Origin: UBA11346 sp038203025
GTDB lineage: Bacteria; Planctomycetota; UBA11346
Direction of reading: 5' to 3'
DNA length: 6,470 bases
NCBI GenBank assembly: GCA_038203025.1
Contig: JBBREK010000233.1
Coordinates: 1-6,470, forward strand
Shown: positions 1 to 5,434 of the stretch, one piece after another
Layout: each line of letters starts with the position of its first letter
Position numbering within the stretch: position 1 is the first letter of the stretch
Translations under genes and position numbers: made by a program
The notes under the pieces: model-generated
Databases searched by the model: none
Seen by the model: the letters and a program-made list of their open reading frames with translations, nothing else
Told to the model about the DNA's origin: nothing

Positions 1-290
1 GCGGCAATTTCGGCCTTGGCCGGCGTAACGCCGAGGCGCGCGTTGGCCGCCTGGATGGCGCGCTGGAGGGCTGGCAAGGCCTGGTCCCAGGCCTTCACCG
101 CCCGGCGCAGGTTGTTGGCGCCAGCGCCGGCGCGGCAGACGAGGTCCTCGTGCTTGCGGTCGGCCTGGACCTTCCAGGCCTCGGCGCGGCTGACCTGGGT
201 CAGCAGGAGGTCGCCCTCCAGCAGCTGCAACTGGCTGACCAGACGCCGGGCGGCGGCGGGTTCGAGGGCGGGGGTGGTGGTCTTGGACAT
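1..290 (-). CDS. Small helical protein of unknown function, partial (3' end beyond window)
   Basis: I do not recognise this protein. The reading frame opens with ATG at 290-288, preceded by GGAG (300-297) at good spacing, and stays open for 96 codons to the window edge, so the C-terminus is missing. It begins MSKTTTPALEPAAARRLVSQ. After a short Thr/Pro/Ala-rich leader it is almost wholly predicted helical, rich in Ala, Leu, Arg and Gln, with a stretch around residues 15-40 that could form an amphipathic or coiled-coil helix. There is no signal peptide or membrane segment. It lies 63 bases downstream of the SLDF-domain gene on the same strand and probably shares its transcript. Its place on the strand opposite the packaging genes suggests an accessory or regulatory phage protein rather than a virion part; that is inference only. 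Confidence 0.7.
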   Translation of the reverse strand, partial: MSKTTTPALEPAAARRLVSQLQLLEGDLLLTQVSRAEAWKVQADRKHEDLVCRAGAGANNLRRAVKAWDQALPALQRAIQAANARLGVTPAKAEIA

Positions 291-315
291 GGTGTTCTCC
301 GGGGTTCGGGAGTGA

Positions 316-350
316 TGCACGGCCGGGGTGGATCCGGCCGGGCGGGTGCA
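316..350. other. Inverted repeat in the gap between two minus-strand genes
   Basis: GGCCGG at 321-326 pairs with CCGGCC at 334-339 across a 7-base loop. The flanking TGCAC at 316-320 pairs with GTGCA at 346-350, leaving a 6-base bulge on one side (340-345). The structure sits between the stop of the SLDF-domain gene (354) and the ribosome site of the next gene (300-297). No T-run follows on either strand, so it is not a convincing intrinsic terminator. It might pause transcription or protect an mRNA end. In DNA this rich in G+C such repeats can arise by chance. Confidence 0.3.
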
Positions 351-353
351 GAC

Positions 354-905
354 TCAGGCGGCGACGTAGCCGTAGAGGTGGTTGGCGAGGTACTTGCCCA
401 GGCGGTCGACCGCCTGCTGGGCGGCGGCGTCCGTGGCCGGGGTGTCGAGGCCGCGGTCCCAGTTGAAGGCGACCGCACCGGTATCGAGCCGGCGCAGTTC
501 CAGCTTCGAGATGCGGCTGCGGCCGATCTCGTAGCTCGGCACCGTGGCGTGCTCGGCGAAGACCTTCGCGCAGAAGCGGAAGGCGCCGATGCGGCCGGTG
601 GTCCAACCGGTGCGTTCGGCCTTGGGGTTCGCAGCGATGATGATGTCGCCCCGGATCACCGTGGGCGGGGCCACCGGCGGGCTGCCCACTCGGCGCCGGG
701 CCGCCTGCTTGCCAGCTTCAAAGGCGGCGCGCAGGGCATCGCGGACGGCCCAGCAGGCTTGGTCCTTGAAGTCGAGGCTGTCCAGGCCCTGGCTCTCCAG
801 GGTCTCCAAATCCAGGTGGGTCTTGGCGATGGTGGCAATGACGGCGTCGGCCTCGCTGGGGGCGGCGGCGGGGGTGGTCGGTCGGGTGGTGGGGCGCTTG
901 GCCAT
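354..905 (-). CDS. DUF6900-like (SLDF-motif) domain protein of unknown function
   Basis: A 183-residue soluble protein. ATG at 905-903 is preceded by GGAG at about 7 bases, and the frame ends with TGA at 356-354. Residues 1-18 are a low-complexity Thr/Pro/Ala leader. Residues 20-66 are a helix-rich domain with the block THLDLETLESQGLDSLDF followed by a helix ending in AFEAGKQAAR; this resembles my memory of the DUF6900 family found in phage and plasmid proteins, whose function is not known. Residues 84-150 look beta-rich (GDIIIAANPKAERTGW, then RISKLELRRLDTGAVAFNWD), and the protein ends in a helix, DRLGKYLANHLYGYVAA. No catalytic motif is visible. It is divergent from the packaging genes and leads a two-gene minus-strand unit. 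The long plus-strand open frame across the same bases is Gly-rich and looks like an antisense shadow. The gene call is firm; the family name is only moderately so. Confidence 0.78.
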   Translation of the reverse strand: MAKRPTTRPTTPAAAPSEADAVIATIAKTHLDLETLESQGLDSLDFKDQACWAVRDALRAAFEAGKQAARRRVGSPPVAPPTVIRGDIIIAANPKAERTGWTTGRIGAFRFCAKVFAEHATVPSYEIGRSRISKLELRRLDTGAVAFNWDRGLDTPATDAAAQQAVDRLGKYLANHLYGYVAA

Positions 906-1026
906 GGGTGGTCTCCGTGGGGTACTGCGGTTCGTGTTACCGACTCACATCGACGACATCCAGTTGCGTTCGGCAGCGTGAAACCGGTGCATCATCAGCG
1001 GCCTCAGTTGGCCCGAGGAGGCGTAG
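906..1026. promoter_or_regulatory. Divergent intergenic region, presumed promoters for both sides
   Basis: These 121 bases separate the minus-strand pair from the packaging genes, so transcription must start here in at least one direction unless it reads through from outside the window. I see no convincing -35/-10 pair; the nearest candidate on the plus strand starts with TTGCGT at 964-969 but lacks a good -10. The clear elements are ribosome sites: GGAG upstream of the 905 start on the minus strand, and GAGGAGG at 1015-1021, five bases before the ATG at 1027 on the plus strand. Confidence 0.35.
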
Positions 1027-1266
1027 ATGGGACTTGATAAGGACGGTCCAGCCCATGTGGGCGGTGCCCGCCTCACCGCCCTGTCGTTGGAGGCCGTGGT
1101 CATGCTCCTGAAGCGCAGCGGCGCCAAGCAGGCCTCGGCGGATGCCGTGCGCGCTGACCTGGCGGCCGGGGCGCCGCAGAACGAGGACGGCACCATCAAC
1201 CTCATCGCCTACGGCGCCTGGCTGGTCAGCGACCTCGCGCGCCGGGAGGGCGGCCATGCCGGTTGA
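1027..1266 (+). CDS. Small Nu1-like DNA-packaging protein (candidate terminase small subunit)
   Basis: A 79-residue protein immediately upstream of, and overlapping by 11 bases, the large terminase gene; this is where lambdoid phages encode the small terminase subunit that binds the packaging site. The start has a near-perfect ribosome site (GAGGAGG, 1015-1021). Residues 20-70 have the outline of a winged-helix module: helix LEAVVMLLKR, a helix-turn-helix-like part ASADAVRADLAAGAP, a short turn NEDGT, then INLIAYGAWLVSDL. This last block resembles VDLLRYLAWLMDQV in the N-terminus of the terminase itself. It is much shorter than lambda Nu1 (181 residues) and lacks room for an ATPase-contacting C-terminal domain, so it may be a stripped DNA-binding subunit or a helper. 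The assignment rests on position and fold pattern, not on a confident family match. Confidence 0.6.
   Translation: MGLDKDGPAHVGGARLTALSLEAVVMLLKRSGAKQASADAVRADLAAGAPQNEDGTINLIAYGAWLVSDLARREGGHAG
1244..1250 (+). promoter_or_regulatory. Ribosome binding site fixing the terminase start
   Basis: GGGAGGG lies five bases before the ATG at 1256, inside the end of the upstream 79-residue gene. The terminase frame is open back to an ATG at 1142, but that extension overlaps the small gene by over 100 bases, reads as Arg/Pro/Ser-rich shadow sequence and has no comparable site. The 1256 start is therefore preferred. Confidence 0.75.
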
Positions 1267-3523
1267 TCCCCATCGCCTGAGGCCCGCCGACCTGGCGCGG
1301 CTGCTCAACAGTTCCCCGTTGGGGAGCGTCATTTCCGAACGGCAACTGCACCGGCACCGCACCCGTGCTGGCTTCCGCATCGGCGATGGCCGCAGCGTCG
1401 ATCTCCTGCGCTACCTCGCCTGGCTCATGGATCAGGTGCATGCGCCAGAGCTGGCGCGCACCCCCGATGGCGGCTACGTCGCCTTCCGCGATGCCGCCGC
1501 CGAACGCGATCGACTGAAGTCAGAAGCTGGCCGCGACATCGGCGATCTTCCGCCGGTCGAGAACCCGCCGCGTCGGGCGGCGGCCGAGCGCAGCTTCCGC
1601 GCTTTCTGCGACGCCTACTTCCCCGAGATCTTCCACCTGGGCTGGTCACCCGATCACCTGCGCGTCCTCGCCCAGGCAGAGCAGGCCGTCCTGCATGGTG
1701 GCCTCTTCGCCTTGGCGATGCCGCGTGGATCGGGCAAGACGACGATCGCCGAGTGCGCCTGCCTGTGGGCCATCCTCTATGGCCACCGCGAGTTTGTCTG
1801 CCTGATCGGTTCTGACGAGCAACATGCCTCGGACATGCTCGAGTCCATGAAGACAGAGTTGGAGACCAATGATCTCCTGCTCGCGGACTTCCCCGAGGCG
1901 GTGTTCCCCATCCGCGCGCTCGACGGGATCTCGCATCGGGCCAATGGCCAACTCTATCGCGGCGAACGCACCCACATCGGTTGGACGGCCAAGGAGATCA
2001 TCCTTCCCACCGTCCCCTGCTCAAAAGCCAGCGGCGCCGTGATCAAGGTGGCAGGCATCACCGGCCGCATCCGCGGCATGAAGTTCAAGCGCTCGGATGG
2101 CCGCGCCGTGCGCCCCAGCCTGGTCGTGCTCGATGATCCGCAGACCGACGAGAGCGCTCGCAGTCCCAGCCAGTGCCAGCACCGGGAAGCCATCCTCGCT
2201 GGCGCCGTGCTCGGCCTGGCCGGACCAGGGAAGAAGATTGCCGGCGTCATGCCCTGCACGGTCATCCGGCCCGGTGACATGGCGGACCGCATTCTTGATC
2301 GGGACACGCATCCCGAATGGAACGGCGAGCGGACCAAGATGGTCTACGCCTTCCCAACGGCGACGAAGCTGTGGGAGGAGTACGCCAAACGGCGCGGTGA
2401 TGGCATGCGCGCCGGCCATGGCCTCGCGGATGCCACGGCGTTCTACGTCGCGCATCGGGCGGAGATGGATGCCGGCGCCCGGATCGCCTGGGAAGCCCGC
2501 TTCAACCACGACGAAGTCTCGGCGCTCCAGCACGCCATGGACCTCAAGCTGCAGGACGAGGTCGCCTTCTGGGCCGAATATCAGAACGAGCCGCTCCCCG
2601 AGATCAGCGAGCAGGACGAGGCGCTGACCGCCGACCAGATCATGGTCAAGGTCAACGGCCACGACCGCGGTGTCGTGCCGCTGGAAACCAGCCACCTCAC
2701 GGCGTTCATCGACGTGCAGCAAAAGGCCCTGTTCTGGGTGGTCTGCGCCTGGGCTGATGACTTCACGGGGTACATCCTCGACTACGGCACTTGGCCAGAC
2801 CAGCGCCGGTCCTACTTCACGCTGCGGGATCTGCGCGTCACCATGGCGGCTGCGACCAAGGGCGCCGGCCTGGAAGGTCAGATCTACGCGGGCTTGGAAG
2901 TGGCGAGCGGTCACCTGCTTGGCCGGCGTTGGCGCCGTGACGATGGAGCAGAGTTGTCGATCGAGCGCCTGCTGATTGACGCCAACTGGGGCCAGAGCAC
3001 TGATGTGGTATACCAGTTCTGCCGGCAGTCCTCGAATGCAGCGCTGATCACCCCCAGCCACGGCCGCTTCGTCGGCGCTGCCTCGATGCCGTTCACCGAG
3101 TATCGCCGCAAGCGCGGCGATCGCGTTGGCCATCACTGGCGCATCCCTGCGGTGATCGGTCGACATACCGTGCGCCACCTGCTCTACGACACGAACCATT
3201 GGAAGTCGTTCATTCACACCCGGCTCGCGGTGCCGATGGGCGACCCCGGTTTCCTGTCACTCTTCGGTCAGGACCAGGAACGGCATCGGCTTATTGCCGA
3301 GCATCTGACAGCCGAATACCGGATTCGGACTGAAGGACGTGGTCGGGTGGTCGATGAATGGCGCCTCAGGCCTGAAGGGTTCGACAACCACTGGTTCGAT
3401 GGCGTGGTAGGGTGCGCGGTGGCGGCGTCGATGCTGGGAGTGGCCCTGCCAGGGACCGGGCAGGCGAGTCCAGAGCGTCCGAAAGGCCGACTGAAGCTGT
3501 CCGCCCTTAGACAGCGACCGTGA
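1256..3523 (+). CDS. terL: Phage terminase large subunit with N-terminal Nu1-like module
   Basis: The 755-residue motor that pumps phage DNA into the procapsid and cuts it. The frame is open upstream to 1142, but ATG 1256 with GGGAGGG five bases before it is the likely start. Residues 9-62 form a small DNA-binding-like module ending VDLLRYLAWLMDQV; residues 63-110 are a charged linker. The ATPase spans roughly 120-450: Walker A MPRGSGKTT at 155-163, Walker B LVVLDD at 289-294, and a motif III-like segment KKIAGVMPCT at 326-335. The RNase H-like nuclease follows, with three likely metal-binding acids: Asp486 (FIDVQQ), Asp575 (LLIDANWGQ) and Asp715 (HWFDGVVG). All key residues seem intact, so it should be active. 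It is longer than most large terminases, mainly because of the N-terminal addition. It is translationally coupled to the small gene upstream. The family looks GpA-like, but I cannot fix the subgroup by eye. Confidence 0.93.
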   Translation: MPVDPHRLRPADLARLLNSSPLGSVISERQLHRHRTRAGFRIGDGRSVDLLRYLAWLMDQVHAPELARTPDGGYVAFRDAAAERDRLKSEAGRDIGDLPPVENPPRRAAAERSFRAFCDAYFPEIFHLGWSPDHLRVLAQAEQAVLHGGLFALAMPRGSGKTTIAECACLWAILYGHREFVCLIGSDEQHASDMLESMKTELETNDLLLADFPEAVFPIRALDGISHRANGQLYRGERTHIGWTAKEIILPTVPCSKASGAVIKVAGITGRIRGMKFKRSDGRAVRPSLVVLDDPQTDESARSPSQCQHREAILAGAVLGLAGPGKKIAGVMPCTVIRPGDMADRILDRDTHPEWNGERTKMVYAFPTATKLWEEYAKRRGDGMRAGHGLADATAFYVAHRAEMDAGARIAWEARFNHDEVSALQHAMDLKLQDEVAFWAEYQNEPLPEISEQDEALTADQIMVKVNGHDRGVVPLETSHLTAFIDVQQKALFWVVCAWADDFTGYILDYGTWPDQRRSYFTLRDLRVTMAAATKGAGLEGQIYAGLEVASGHLLGRRWRRDDGAELSIERLLIDANWGQSTDVVYQFCRQSSNAALITPSHGRFVGAASMPFTEYRRKRGDRVGHHWRIPAVIGRHTVRHLLYDTNHWKSFIHTRLAVPMGDPGFLSLFGQDQERHRLIAEHLTAEYRIRTEGRGRVVDEWRLRPEGFDNHWFDGVVGCAVAASMLGVALPGTGQASPERPKGRLKLSALRQRP

Positions 3524-3539
3524 AGCTTGAGGCCTCACG
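3519..3539 (+). terminator. Weak hairpin across the terminase stop codon
   Basis: CGTGAAGC (3519-3526) can pair with GCCTCACG (3532-3539) over a five-base loop, with one A/C mismatch. The stem contains the terminase TGA at 3521-3523, and its loop side overlaps the perfect ten-base palindrome TGAGGCCTCA (3528-3537). There is no T-run, so intrinsic termination is doubtful. It stands exactly where the conserved packaging operon gives way to inserted DNA. Confidence 0.25.
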
Positions 3540-3545
3540 CTAGTC

Positions 3546-3692
3546 TGTAAAAGTGCCCCGACTTGGTGGAGTCCCAGATAGGCTCGAAAAGTCTGATAGG
3601 ATTCATCCATGAAAACCCACTAGTCCGAGATACCTCAAGCCAAGCGGAAGAGGTAAGCGTACACCAAAGAATTCAAGGAGGAGGCTGTTTGA
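3546..3692 (+). mobile_element. Left-end remnant of an IS3-family insertion sequence
   Basis: From TGTAAAAGTGCCCCGACTTG at 3546 the sequence has the look of an IS3-family left end: a terminal repeat starting TG with a CCCCGAC core, a short leader containing GGCTCGAAAAGTCTGAT, and then the start of a transposase OrfA frame at 3609. Nothing recognisable as IS remains after about 3692: no OrfB with its DDE residues and no right inverted repeat were found in the window. The element is therefore a stub, truncated where the low-GC minus-strand gene begins. I identified it by its transposase residue pattern; the exact left boundary is estimated. Confidence 0.65.
3609..3692 (+). pseudogene. Decayed start of an IS3-family transposase OrfA
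   Basis: Reading from ATG 3609 gives MKTH, a TAG stop (3621-3623), then SEIPQAKRKR, a TAA stop (3654-3656), then AYTKEFKEEAV and a TGA (3690-3692). The block KRKR..YTKEFKEEAV is the characteristic N-terminus of IS3-family OrfA helix-turn-helix proteins. Removing two bases after GTT (3687-3689) restores Lys-Leu-Ala, the usual continuation, which suggests a frameshift as well. The six-base insertion TAAGCG at 3654-3659 accounts for the second stop. With two internal stops, a shift and loss of the rest of the gene, it cannot make a transposase. Its last 20 bases overlap, in antisense, the 3' end of the phospholipase D-like gene. Confidence 0.7.
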
Positions 3693-4740
3693 AGCTGGCC
3701 GCATGCGCACGGTACCACGCGCGGAGCGCTTGGAGAAAGCCCGGCATCTCTGCTCGCATCGCGCGCATACTCCAGGGTTCGCAATCGAACGGTCCGGCCC
3801 CGCGAATTGCTTGGAACCGGTCAGGGTTTGACAAGACCTCGTAGAAGGCCTTGGTGAAGCTGTCATCGATCTGAAACGGTTGCGGCGTTGCCGTCGGCTC
3901 ATCTTTACCGAGGTACGCCGCCAGGTTGGGATAGCATTCGTCGATCACTCCCCGAGGCACATAGGCATGCACATAAAACCATTCCGGTGGTGTACGCTGG
4001 TCCGGCAGACTCTTCGTCGATATGTTCCAAACGATCATCCAGCGACCAGCCTGGACGGGGTCACGTTTGGCGAAATGCATGCTGTCGTGGCAGAATTTTC
4101 CCTCCTCATTCAATAACAATGGCCTGGACTTTCGAATGACCTTAATGTTCTCTTTTACATCGTCGTAAGAGTACCAGCACACGTCGAAATCCTGCGGCGC
4201 CACGCGGCTTGCCGAAAAAAGTGGCACATCAGCCAACGTCGTGGCAGCACGATTTCGCTTCATCACGCCCCGTTTCTCGGCTTTTTCCCATGCGACCTCG
4301 AGTCGTTCGAGAGCCTGCACTTTCTTCCTCGTGTTGTGGTAGTTGCTCTCGGCCAGCAGTTTGAGATCGTTGTATCTGGCCTGTGCCTGCCGCGAGACTG
4401 ATCCCGCCACCACCAGGCCGACCTCATGCAGCCCTGACAGATCCAAGGCGTGTGCGCTGAGGTTGGCGCTGGTCACCAGGGTCTTGGTCTGCCCACAGTA
4501 GATCTTGGCATGCAGCGCATCGAGGAAGTGCACGTTGTCCCACGTCTTCTCCTTGACGAGGTCGCGGATGGCTCGTGGATTCGATCCGATCGTTGGTGAG
4601 ACGATGATCTCGGTGAGGTCCTTGGGGTTGATGAAGTCCTTCCAGTCAGCCCCGATGTACGCGACCGCGATCCGTGAGGGCCGGAGACTCACGAGGGCCT
4701 GCCGGATCTCATTGGAGTTCTTGAGAAAGGTCACCGCCAT
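3673..4740 (-). CDS. Phospholipase D-fold (HKD) nuclease-like protein
   Basis: A 355-residue soluble protein with one phospholipase D-type active-site motif. ATG at 4740-4738 follows GAGGAG (4753-4748) at good spacing. Residues 1-125 form the PLD half-domain: LHAKIYCGQTKTLVTSANLS at 76-95 supplies His77, Lys79, Ser91 and Asn93, with Glu106 just after. The Asp usual in HxK(x)4D is Gln84 here, as in some divergent PLD nucleases. With a single motif it would have to dimerise, like Nuc or BfiI, to build a full site. Residues 126-165 are helical and charged. Residues 180-340 form a Trp/Tyr-rich domain I do not recognise (WMIVWNISTKSL, EWFYVHAYVP). The final FKQPPP is encoded antisense to IS debris, so the native C-terminus may have been altered. 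It lies 59 bases after the membrane protein gene on the same strand. Substrate is unknown; nuclease is more likely than lipase. Confidence 0.82.
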   Translation of the reverse strand: MAVTFLKNSNEIRQALVSLRPSRIAVAYIGADWKDFINPKDLTEIIVSPTIGSNPRAIRDLVKEKTWDNVHFLDALHAKIYCGQTKTLVTSANLSAHALDLSGLHEVGLVVAGSVSRQAQARYNDLKLLAESNYHNTRKKVQALERLEVAWEKAEKRGVMKRNRAATTLADVPLFSASRVAPQDFDVCWYSYDDVKENIKVIRKSRPLLLNEEGKFCHDSMHFAKRDPVQAGRWMIVWNISTKSLPDQRTPPEWFYVHAYVPRGVIDECYPNLAAYLGKDEPTATPQPFQIDDSFTKAFYEVLSNPDRFQAIRGAGPFDCEPWSMRAMRAEMPGFLQALRAWYRAHAASFKQPPP

Positions 4741-4799
4741 GGGGAGACTCCTCGAGTATGCTGGCGGCGAAACTTAAGGACGTCAGCCCTCATGACCGG

Positions 4800-5051
4800 T
4801 CACTCCATTTTCGCCGATTGTGTCGCGTCGCGGTTGTTCCACAATCCCAAAACGCTAGTGACCGAATAGACGACGTACATTGCCAACAGTCCCCAGGCAG
4901 CTGCGCCGACGGCCCAGCTGATGAGCAGGACATTGCTGCAGATCCAGAATAGGAAGCCCCACCGGCGCGCGCGCGACGCACGCTGGCTGACCAGGATCGC
5001 ACCGATCAGACCGAGGGCGACACCGGGGTATTGCAGCAGGTCCATCGTCAT
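4800..5051 (-). CDS. Small multi-span membrane protein
   Basis: About 83 residues, MTMDLLQYPGVALGLIGAIL to the end at TGA 4802-4800. Three hydrophobic segments are visible: roughly residues 8-22, 31-49 and 51-70, separated by the positive loop RASRARR (24-30). The pattern of RRWGFLFWICSN, then LLISWAVG, AAWGLLAMYVVYSV and a terminal GLWNN resembles small phage and bacterial membrane proteins of the SemiSWEET/YgjV/PnuC-like kind, but the resemblance is by eye. The frame is open back to 5384, yet that would overlap the gpW-position gene on the other strand and the extra part is not protein-like, so ATG 5051 is preferred. Neither it nor the ATG two codons later has a good ribosome site. It precedes the phospholipase D-like gene by 59 bases and probably shares its mRNA. 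Confidence 0.65.
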   Translation of the reverse strand: MTMDLLQYPGVALGLIGAILVSQRASRARRWGFLFWICSNVLLISWAVGAAAWGLLAMYVVYSVTSVLGLWNNRDATQSAKME

Positions 5052-5194
5052 GCGCGCACTGTAGGTCGGCAGCAGCTCGGTCCACCCGCCAGCAGAGGGC
5101 CAGCGGCGCGGGGGCCCAATCCGATCTAGGGCGACGACGGTCTCTGAATGCGCCGGCCGACCTGAGCCTTCAGCAAAGTCATGTGAAGAAAAAA

Positions 5195-5242
5195 CGGGTC
5201 GGCGGGAAATAAGTATATGAGGAGACTCGTGTGCCCGACCCG
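5195..5242 (+). promoter_or_regulatory. Inverted repeat enclosing the ribosome site and start of the gpW-position gene
   Basis: CGGGTCGG at 5195-5202 is perfectly complementary to CCGACCCG at 5235-5242. In the mRNA this gives an 8-base, G/C-rich stem with a 32-base loop that holds both the ribosome site GAGGAG (5219-5224) and the GTG start (5231-5233), the latter one base from the stem. The second arm lies in codons 2-4. Such a hairpin could modulate translation; alternatively it is chance in GC-rich DNA. On the minus strand the loop contains TATACT (5217-5212), a possible -10 for the membrane protein gene, but without a matching -35. Confidence 0.3.
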
Positions 5243-5434
5243 ACAGCAACCGAGCAAGCCATCGAGGAGAACGCCCAAGGCCCCAAGAAGGCCCAGGGCG
5301 ATGCCGGTTCGGTGGAGCAGCACAGCCTGACCGACCAGATAGCGGCGGATCGTTATCTGGCGGCCAAGCGGGCGGTGCGGGCACGGGGCAGGGGTATCAT
5401 CATCAGCAAGCTCGTCCCCCCGGGGGCGGCATGA
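5231..5434 (+). CDS. gpW-position small protein (probable head-completion protein)
   Basis: A 67-residue protein starting with GTG at 5231 behind a strong GAGGAG site (5219-5224). Its TGA (5432-5434) overlaps the portal ATG in an ATGA junction, so the two are translationally coupled. In lambda the order terminase-W-portal places the 68-residue gpW head-tail joining protein here, and the length agrees. The sequence itself is not clearly gpW-like: an acidic and Gln-rich start (EQAIEENAQGPKKAQGD), a helix EQHSLTDQIAADRYLAAKRA (residues 29-48), and a basic tail RARGRG followed by IIISKLVPPGAA. I recall similar short proteins with a terminal KLVPPG next to lambda-type portals in other prophages, unnamed. 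The gene is firm; the head-joining role rests on position. Confidence 0.7.
   Translation: MPDPTATEQAIEENAQGPKKAQGDAGSVEQHSLTDQIAADRYLAAKRAVRARGRGIIISKLVPPGAA

Noticed and set aside
150..1037. A 295-codon plus-strand open frame at the left of the window
   Set aside because: It is antisense to the two minus-strand genes with good ribosome sites, is extremely Gly-rich and low in complexity, and runs past the small packaging gene start. GC-rich DNA readily gives such shadows.
1142..1255. Extension of the terminase frame to an upstream ATG
   Set aside because: The 38 extra residues are Arg/Pro/Ser-rich shadow of the overlapping small gene, and ATG 1256 has the good ribosome site.
2021..3217. A 398-codon minus-strand open frame inside the terminase gene
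   Set aside because: It lies wholly opposite a terminase with intact ATPase and nuclease motifs and has no recognisable domain; it mirrors the codon pattern of the real gene.
4683..5228. Three copies of GGAGACTC (4683-4690, 4743-4750, 5221-5228), considered as a target duplication or repeat family
   Set aside because: The first lies inside PLD coding sequence, the flanks are unrelated, and none of the three marks a plausible left border of the cassette.
3693..5230. Right half of the IS3 element (OrfB, right inverted repeat)
   Set aside because: No DDE transposase residues and no complement of the TGTAAAAGTGCCCCGAC end were seen; only the left stub is supported.
5052..5384. Longer, 194-residue form of the membrane protein
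   Set aside because: It would run antisense through the gpW-position gene; the added part is Pro/Arg/Ser-rich and non-hydrophobic.
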